Assembly: GCA_902491535.1 (NCBI GenBank)
Contig: CABUHS010000024.1
Location: 1 to 43,437 of the forward strand
Direction of reading: 5' to 3'
Source: an uncultured Eubacteriales bacterium
Lineage (GTDB): Bacteria; Bacillota; Clostridia; Oscillospirales; CAG-272
Length of the DNA stretch: 43,437 nucleotides
The notes below the pieces were generated by a model. The model was not told the origin of the DNA, searched no databases, and was given only the letters and a program-made list of their open reading frames with translations. Every line of letters starts with the position of its first letter. Positions within the stretch are counted from its first letter, which is position 1. The position numbers and the translations under genes are program-made. Shown here in pieces: positions 38,604 through 43,437 of the stretch.

Positions 38604-39209
38604 TTATTCCTCATCTCTCACATAACCGCCGAAGCCGACCGTCCCTGTTTCAATATACTGCTCACCATCCTGATCGGGGAGCTGCTCTCCGTTTAGTGAT
38701 GCGTCAAAGTACAGTGCAAGGAATCTCTTGATATCCTCTTTCTTCATTCGGCGCACCTCGAAACCCTGACCGGATATGCTTTTCTGTATCTCATTCGCCG
38801 TATGAAATACCTGCTCCGGCTTCATATTCTTGCATCTTGCCATCATGAGAAATTGCCTTGCCGTTGCCATTTCGGTTTGTATGCGGTCGAGAAAATCAAT
38901 GTCTTTTGCAATGATACTGCGCACCTTCTTGTTCGGTTCTTCCGCTTTACGGCTTTGCATATACCGTTTGTTATCGTCAAAGCATTCGGATGCATCGGTG
39001 CAGGTGATCTCAATGTCGGGAACGGATGACAGCACCATCATAAGGTGATATATCTTCGTTTCAATGCTTGCTTTGGAAAGCACCGATATATTGGTGGGCG
39101 CGATCATAAAAAACAAAAGCTCGCCGTTTTTAGTGGCGAGTCCGTAATCGGTAAAGGATTTGATTCCGATCATGTCCTGTACCGACTGTCCTTTTCGGGA
39201 TATTTTCAA
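38604..39209 (-). CDS. Conjugation protein upstream of VirB4 (TraE/TrsD-like partner)
   Basis: 201 residues; TTG 39209 with GGAG 10 nt before it is preferred (ATG at 39173 is the alternative). SVQDMIGIKSFTDYGLATKN, GELLFFMIAPTNISVLSKAS and SVPDIEITCTDASECFDDNK resemble the N-terminal segment that in other systems precedes VirB4. The end is GEQYIETGTVGFGGYVRDE. It lies between PrgI and the cassette. Function in channel assembly is inferred from position and similarity to the corresponding ORF of Tn1549-like elements. Confidence 0.75.
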   Translation of the reverse strand: MKISRKGQSVQDMIGIKSFTDYGLATKNGELLFFMIAPTNISVLSKASIETKIYHLMMVLSSVPDIEITCTDASECFDDNKRYMQSRKAEEPNKKVRSIIAKDIDFLDRIQTEMATARQFLMMARCKNMKPEQVFHTANEIQKSISGQGFEVRRMKKEDIKRFLALYFDASLNGEQLPDQDGEQYIETGTVGFGGYVRDEE

Positions 39210-39215
39210 ATTTCA

Positions 39216-39476
39216 TCATCTCCATTCGAAGTATTGTTGGGTACTGATAAAATACCGCACAGCGTATTTGATATAGTCCATAACGGTTGTTTCATCCGCA
39301 CGGATGGTCAGAAAACCGTATCCAAGCGTAACGGCAAGCGGAATCAGAAAGCCCGACACCGATGCGATCAATACCGATAGCAGAGCGGCAATACCGATGA
39401 TCGCAAAGTCACGCAGACTCCACAGCCACAGATTGGCTGTGGCTTTAAGATTCTGCGGGTATAAATAGGTTGTCAT
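39216..39476 (-). CDS. PrgI/TrsC-family membrane protein (VirB3-like)
   Basis: 86 residues, TAAAGGAG 8 nt before ATG 39476. YLYPQNLKATANLWLWSLRD, then two membrane segments (FAIIGIAALLSVLIASVSG and FLIPLAVTLGYGFLTIR) and YIKYAVRYFISTQQYFEWR, the standard PrgI layout. Part of the inner-membrane channel next to VirB4. Confidence 0.88.
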   Translation of the reverse strand: MTTYLYPQNLKATANLWLWSLRDFAIIGIAALLSVLIASVSGFLIPLAVTLGYGFLTIRADETTVMDYIKYAVRYFISTQQYFEWR

Positions 39477-39493
39477 ATTGTTTCTCCTTTATA

Positions 39494-39529
39494 AAAAAGG
39501 ACACCGATTCATTACGGCATCCTATTTTT
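39494..39529 (-). terminator. Terminator between the small cassette gene and prgI
   Basis: AAAAAGGA-CA-CCG / CGG-CA-TCC-TA-TTTTT stem around an 8-nt loop; T6 on the minus side, immediately before the prgI ribosome site. Confidence 0.65.
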
Positions 39530-39589
39530 AACAATAAATAATATTTTACACAATTATACAGTTGTATGACAAAAGCAACTTAAACCCAA

Positions 39590-39781
39590 TCAATAATCAT
39601 AACTACTTACGTTATCTAAATCTATATCACAAGCTTTAGCGTATTTAACTATCTCTGCTTCCAGTTCATAATCACATTCTGTATAACAAGCATTTTGTGC
39701 CATTTTTAATGTTTTAATCTTTGCTTTTTCATCATCAAAAACTTTTGCCTCTTCAAATAACTTCCTCGCATAAGACGCCAT
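39590..39781 (-). CDS. Small acidic protein in its own transcription unit (cassette gene)
   Basis: 63 residues from ATG 39781 (GGGGG 9 nt before it). All-helical look: SYARKLFEEAKVFDDEKAKI, TLKMAQNACYTECDYELEAE, IVKYAKACDIDLDNVSS. No family recognised. It has a sigma-A promoter at 39833-39861 and a terminator at 39494-39529, and it is more AT-rich than its transfer neighbours, so it looks inserted between the TrbL-like and PrgI genes. Candidate small regulator, antitoxin or anti-defence protein; nothing in the sequence decides. Confidence 0.7.
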   Translation of the reverse strand: MASYARKLFEEAKVFDDEKAKIKTLKMAQNACYTECDYELEAEIVKYAKACDIDLDNVSSYDY

Positions 39782-39832
39782 GTTGTTTTTCCCCCTTTTC
39801 ATTTGTTATTTTGAATTATTGTTTCTGTTGAA

Positions 39833-39861
39833 ATTTTATCAAAATATTCCTATAATGTCAA
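39833..39861 (-). promoter_or_regulatory. Sigma-A promoter of the small cassette gene
   Basis: Minus strand TTGACA (39861-39856), 17 bp, TAAAAT (39838-39833); about 52 nt before ATG 39781. Confidence 0.8.
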
Positions 39862-39881
39862 GATAGAAATTTCGCATTTTA

Positions 39882-40814
39882 TTATTTCGCTGCTTTTGCG
39901 ACCGAGCGTGTCAGATTGACCGCTGTGGTCGTTGCGTGAACGACGGACATCATGTTGACTCTCACCGAGCTGTCAAGCCCGAACTGCTGTGCAATTCTCG
40001 GCACCTCGTTCGCCGCAAGCATAATACCGAGTCCGAGGAGCATATTGCCAGGGAAGGTCAGCAGTCCGAGGAATAAAAGCGTTGTCTGCATGAATGCCGT
40101 CAGACAGATCGCCGCTACCTGTTTCATCCACTGATTAAATCCGTCCGAATATCCTCTTGGTACAGAGAACATATATAGACTTCCTACAGCCATCTGCACA
40201 AGCAGAATACCGCCTCGCTTGATATTCTGGAAAATATTTTTATCACGCAGTAAAGCAAAAGCGATCAGACACAGGATGTTCAATAGACCGAATGTCACCT
40301 GTGCGGACACAGCGAAGCTGCCCTGAAGCACCGATGTGCTTTCTCCCGCAAGATCAAGCGATTGTCCTCCTGCCATAAGCCGTGAGAGATCGTGAGAAAA
40401 TGTATTTTGTAGGCTGATGCAGAATTTATACAGCTCCACAGGTACAATGCCGATCAAGCTGCAGGCAAAGAAGCCTTTCAGGATATTGATGGATGTGGTC
40501 TTGATGTTCGCTCTGCCGCATTGGTACTCTATCGCCACATCGAATATGGCGACAACCATTCCTGCTATAAACAGCGCCCACCCAAACAGAGTAAACAGAC
40601 GGATTGTTGCCTGTACCCAATCAAGGTCGAAAATATCTGCGCCCATATTGCCCATTTTTGTGAAAAAGTCGGCAACTGCATCGTAGATCGTTTCGTAAAA
40701 CCATTTCAGCATGGTATTCCAAATATTATTGGACACCTGCTCTCCGAGGTATTCGATTGTATCGCCAATTGCATCGCCTATGCCGGAGAATATATCTCCG
40801 AGCCAGTCAAACAT
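39882..40814 (-). CDS. TrbL/VirB6-like polytopic conjugation protein
   Basis: 310 residues. The amphipathic N terminus FDWLGDIFSGIGDAIG is followed by at least five membrane segments (LFTLFGWALFIAGMVVAIFD, KGFFACSLIGIVPVELYKF, VTFGLLNILCLIAFALL, GGILLVQMAVGSLYMFSV, AICLTAFMQTTLLFLGLLTF). A Gly/Ala-rich end follows. It matches the CD1107/TrbL-type channel protein of Gram-positive ICEs. AGAGGGTG precedes ATG 40814. First gene of the visible transfer operon. Confidence 0.88.
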   Translation of the reverse strand: MFDWLGDIFSGIGDAIGDTIEYLGEQVSNNIWNTMLKWFYETIYDAVADFFTKMGNMGADIFDLDWVQATIRLFTLFGWALFIAGMVVAIFDVAIEYQCGRANIKTTSINILKGFFACSLIGIVPVELYKFCISLQNTFSHDLSRLMAGGQSLDLAGESTSVLQGSFAVSAQVTFGLLNILCLIAFALLRDKNIFQNIKRGGILLVQMAVGSLYMFSVPRGYSDGFNQWMKQVAAICLTAFMQTTLLFLGLLTFPGNMLLGLGIMLAANEVPRIAQQFGLDSSVRVNMMSVVHATTTAVNLTRSVAKAAK

Positions 40815-40851
40815 AGATTATCACCCTCTTGAAATAAATTGTATAAAATAT

Positions 40852-40887
40852 AAAGGCTTGGAACCCTTTTTGAGGCTCCGAGCCTTT
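40852..40887 (-). terminator. Terminator after the papain/ricin-domain gene
   Basis: AAAGGCTTGGA / TCCGAGCCTTT, 11-bp stem with one G-U, 14-nt loop, A/T-rich flanks; 34 bp past the stop at 40922. Confidence 0.75.
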
Positions 40888-40921
40888 ATGATTTAAATTA
40901 GTATCCTATCAAGGAATTTTT

Positions 40922-42121
40922 TTAGACTGCAGTAAATCTCCATCTCTGATATTCAACGTTCGGCTGATTATCCAAATTCGCTGACCAATATACATTAGCA
41001 CCGTCTTTGTTATTAGATATTTCTGCTGTAAGGTACAAATTATAGTTGTACAGCTTAATCTTATAGTATCCAGAATTTATGTTGAGAATTATGCTTATAA
41101 CGGCATCAGTTTCATTCTGGAATACCCGGTGAATATTACAGTTATACGGAGTCTTGGAACGATCGATATTTAGACCGAAATGCCTGTTAACAGACGATTT
41201 AATAACTTGTCTTTCTTTGAGATTAGGAACAAGCCATATCTGTTCCTTTGATCCGGTATCACTCCAAAGGTTAACATTTCTTCCGTTATCAAGCGATGAT
41301 AGATTACTGCCGCTGATATTAAGGCACTTTCCATTTGCGACATTTGTAATTTTATATTTTTTGCCCCACTGAGCATAAAGTTTATGCTCATAACCGACCG
41401 GAACAATTTTCATATTTGTATATTCTTCGGAGTTAATGTCTTTTTCCGGCCACCAGCCTATAAAGTTATATTTGCTGTTGCTGTGACGGGCAAGCGGGAG
41501 ATTTCCATAAGCAGAACCTTTAATATATTCTTTACTTGTAAAACCGCTTATACCGCCGTTTGCATCAAATGTTGCGGTAACTTTTACTGTTGACGTCTTT
41601 GGTGCTTTTGCAATGTAATTGAGCTTTGGTCTTAAGGCTGAAATAGATTTATAAGTAGAATTACCATTAAAATTGCCCCAATTAATTGTACTTCCTTCAC
41701 TACCCCAAGCTTCAGCTACCTCGATGGTATCTCCGTTTACTTTCCATATAATAGCTGAATGTTGATCGTCACTACGAATAACATCACCAGGTGCAAATTT
41801 TATATTTGTTAAATATTGTTTTGAATAAACCTTCCAGCCATTTGTAGTTCTACCATTCGAAGCTGATTCTTTATCCCCAACCTCTGGATATGAACCGAAA
41901 ACCAAACTTGCCATATAAAGTGCAAAGCCGTGACACTGTAAACCACCGCCAAATTTATTACATCCACACGATCCTGAACCAGTATGACTATAATGTTTAT
42001 CCTGTATATTTCTAACAGACATAACATCAACATCATATTGATTGTCGTGATTCCAATATTTCCCCTGTTTAAAATAACTTTGTAGTTCGGTTAATTTGTT
42101 TGTTGCTTCAAGATCTGTCAT
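40922..42121 (-). CDS. Leaderless papain-like amidase/protease with InlB-type repeat and ricin lectin domain
   Basis: 399 residues, AAGGAG 7-8 nt before ATG 42121. There is no signal peptide and no transmembrane segment. The N-terminal domain (about 1-170) has a papain/CHAP-like Cys in GGGLQCHGFALYMASLVFGS, DVIRSDDQHSAIIWKV with the His, and a Cys pair before it (SGSCGCNKF). Residues about 178-255 form a Listeria-Bacteroides (InlB B) repeat (TFDANGGISGF, YNFIGWW, KLYAQW). A ricin-type beta-trefoil follows (260-399; KCLNISG, EQIWLV, final YQRWRF). It looks like an exported wall hydrolase or toxin. Its promoter is of the CTTACG type found before the two holins, so holin-mediated release is the likely route. 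Confidence 0.85.
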   Translation of the reverse strand: MTDLEATNKLTELQSYFKQGKYWNHDNQYDVDVMSVRNIQDKHYSHTGSGSCGCNKFGGGLQCHGFALYMASLVFGSYPEVGDKESASNGRTTNGWKVYSKQYLTNIKFAPGDVIRSDDQHSAIIWKVNGDTIEVAEAWGSEGSTINWGNFNGNSTYKSISALRPKLNYIAKAPKTSTVKVTATFDANGGISGFTSKEYIKGSAYGNLPLARHSNSKYNFIGWWPEKDINSEEYTNMKIVPVGYEHKLYAQWGKKYKITNVANGKCLNISGSNLSSLDNGRNVNLWSDTGSKEQIWLVPNLKERQVIKSSVNRHFGLNIDRSKTPYNCNIHRVFQNETDAVISIILNINSGYYKIKLYNYNLYLTAEISNNKDGANVYWSANLDNQPNVEYQRWRFTAV

Positions 42122-42172
42122 TTTTTATTCTCCTTAAAACTTTTATTTTTCTTTTGGATGCATCCATATATT

Positions 42173-42201
42173 AAAGAGTAAATAAAATAACAAATCGTAA
42201 G
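42173..42201 (-). promoter_or_regulatory. CTTACG-N17-CTCTTT promoter of the papain/ricin-domain gene
   Basis: Minus strand CTTACG (42201-42196), 17 bp, CTCTTT (42178-42173), then AATATA. Same boxes and spacing as the sigma/holin promoters 30 kb away; TTATTTACTCT is shared with the holin 1 promoter (there TTATTTACTCTA). Confidence 0.75.
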
Positions 42202-42224
42202 TATAGGAGTAAAATTTTTTATAA

Positions 42225-42255
42225 AAAACAGGTATCACATTTTGATACCTGTTTT
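42225..42255 (-). terminator. Terminator after the lipoprotein gene
   Basis: AAAACAGGTATC / GATACCTGTTTT, 12-bp perfect stem, 7-nt loop, T6 on the minus side. It insulates the CTTACG promoter from upstream transcription. Confidence 0.85.
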
Positions 42256-42276
42256 CTCTTTATTTAATGCTGACTT

Positions 42277-43419
42277 TTATTTTGCTCTGGCATAAGTCTT
42301 ACGGTTATATTCCATAAGATCATCTAATGTTGCAAAACTACAGTATGGACTAAGCCAACAAGCATCCTCACCATTCTCATGGTTACAACATCTTTTCAAC
42401 TCTTGAAATTCACTATCCAAATCAAAATAATCTGATACAACAAAAGTTTGCTCCGGATAATATATTATCTCACCGTTTTTTATTTCGGCATATCCTACTT
42501 CTCTGCAAAAATCATCTCTTGCTACACAGTTAACTAAATGACATTCGATACTATTACATCCGAGGTATTTATTTGGTACTCGCACATACCCTATTTTACC
42601 ATCCTCACGATATTCAAATGCAATACCGCTGACGGGTTCTAAAAGATTAGTCTTTGGATTAAGAATAAAACGCTTATCCTCTTCTCCATCTTCCCAATCC
42701 CAATCATTAAATTCAATTATTCCGTCTTCGGTAAAGATTATCTTATATCCCGAGCCGGGAAAATACGGCGCCGTATCCGAAAATCCGAATCCCATTATAA
42801 AAGTACCATCGAATTGGAGCAAATATACGTGAAAGTTACCATATAATTGTTTTGGATCATCAAACATTTTTTCATATCCGTATGCACTCAGTTTAGCCAT
42901 ATAGCAAGTTCTTGTTTTCGGTTCTTCATTTGGATTGTAGTCCGGATCATAATCTCTGATATCGTCCTTAAACATAAGATCAATTACAGCCTCGCCGACA
43001 GATATTCTTGTTACATCATTAAAATAATCGTTCTTTTTCTGCATTTCTTCTATCACCTTATTAAATGCATAACTATCGTCAATGCATTTATTAGGTTGAT
43101 AATAAAGTGTATCGTCCTTTTTTTCGATAATTCCTGAATCCGAGAGATCATCGGGAATAGCATTATCATCGGTAACTGATTCATAAGAATCAATAGGATT
43201 CCTGTCAGTGTCCTGACGATCAGATACCGCTTCCACGGTTTGTTCAGCTGTTTGCTTTGAAGTATCTTCAGGAGGTTGCACAGTATTATCCGTACATGAT
43301 GTTGCACCTGCAACGATTCCGATGCAGATAACTCCCCAAATTATTTTCTGTAATAAATTTCTGTTTTTCATCGGATGTCTCCTTTCCAAGTTATACATAC
43401 CGTTTTTTGCATTAATCAT
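42277..43419 (-). CDS. Lipoprotein of unknown function
   Basis: 364 residues from ATG 43371 (AAAGGAG 7 nt before it); an in-frame ATG at 43419 also has its own AAGGAG 8 nt upstream, giving 380. From 43371 the product is MKNRNLLQKIIWGVICIGIV with a lipobox ending in ATSC, so the shorter form is the secreted one. A Thr/Asp/Glu-rich linker (about 30-70) precedes a globular domain (LYYQPNKCIDDSYAFNKVIE, FDGTFIMGFGFSDTAPYFPG, GIAFEYREDGKIGYVRVPNK) with scattered Cys. No family recognised. The gene is complete but the promoter lies beyond the right edge. Confidence 0.78.
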   Translation of the reverse strand: MINAKNGMYNLERRHPMKNRNLLQKIIWGVICIGIVAGATSCTDNTVQPPEDTSKQTAEQTVEAVSDRQDTDRNPIDSYESVTDDNAIPDDLSDSGIIEKKDDTLYYQPNKCIDDSYAFNKVIEEMQKKNDYFNDVTRISVGEAVIDLMFKDDIRDYDPDYNPNEEPKTRTCYMAKLSAYGYEKMFDDPKQLYGNFHVYLLQFDGTFIMGFGFSDTAPYFPGSGYKIIFTEDGIIEFNDWDWEDGEEDKRFILNPKTNLLEPVSGIAFEYREDGKIGYVRVPNKYLGCNSIECHLVNCVARDDFCREVGYAEIKNGEIIYYPEQTFVVSDYFDLDSEFQELKRCCNHENGEDACWLSPYCSFATLDDLMEYNRKTYARAK

Positions 43420-43437
43420 TTTTTAGTCTCCTTCTTA

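Noticed and set aside
1..43437. CRISPR arrays, tRNA or rRNA genes, classical insertion sequences and antibiotic-resistance genes
   Set aside because: Looked for on both strands; no regularly spaced repeats, no tRNA-like cloverleaf with a CCA-side pattern, no transposase of IS type and no recognisable resistance determinant were seen.

Overview
The window looks like a large integrative and conjugative element (ICE) from a gut or rumen clostridium of the Ruminococcus/Oscillospiraceae type. The reasons are the family of serine recombinases, the MobP-type relaxase, a Gram-positive VirB4/VirD4/PrgI/TrbL transfer apparatus, clostridial accessory families, strong AGGAGG ribosome sites and moderate GC with very AT-rich islands. 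Nearly everything is read on the minus strand. The genus is an inference; there is no rRNA, tRNA or housekeeping gene here.

Layout. 1-2311: N-terminal part of a secreted RHS/YD-repeat wall protein, possibly host flank. 2624-6944: three serine-recombinase genes (the middle one lacks the catalytic domain) and a small SHOCT-like gene. 6945-8030: a structured, probably RNA-coding spacer and a sigma-region-4 regulator. 8467-10594: an XRE / ECF sigma / DUF4367 anti-sigma / secreted-protein operon. 10738-12939: an AT-rich module with a TcdR/UviA-like sigma factor, two toxin-secretion-type holins and a second XRE repressor. 13070-16225: HTH protein, VirD4 and a DUF3991/TOPRIM protein. 17108-20965: DNA-repair island (HMCES/YedK, Ku, ATP-dependent ligase, Y-family polymerase). 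21137-25993: DUF1016 nuclease, relaxase fused to Sel1 repeats, MobC-like protein and a probable oriT. 25994-33385: accessory operon, including an amidoligase plus gamma-glutamylcyclotransferase pair, a pentapeptide-repeat protein and paralogous unknowns. 33402-40814: conjugation apparatus, interrupted by two self-contained cassettes with their own promoters and terminators. 40922-43419: a leaderless papain-like/ricin-domain protein and a lipoprotein.

Two observations stand out. (1) Five copies of one unusual promoter, CTTACG-N17-CTC(T/A/C)(T/A)T, all with exactly 17 bp spacing, occur in the window. Four lie in front of the TcdR-like sigma gene itself, both holins, and the leaderless papain-like/InlB-repeat/ricin protein 30 kb away. 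This reads as an autoregulated sigma-holin-effector release system carried by an ICE. (2) Eleven mostly unrelated proteins of the element (relaxase, accessory operon, AAA ATPase) end in Met preceded by S/T/Q/K/R, usually after an acidic patch and often with F at -5 (FIPQM, FIMSM, FAITM, FYYSM, FQPRM). None of the other proteins in the window ends in Met. A shared C-terminal tag, perhaps a VirD4/type IV secretion signal, is the natural hypothesis.

All function calls come from reading motifs and recalling families; no database search was run.
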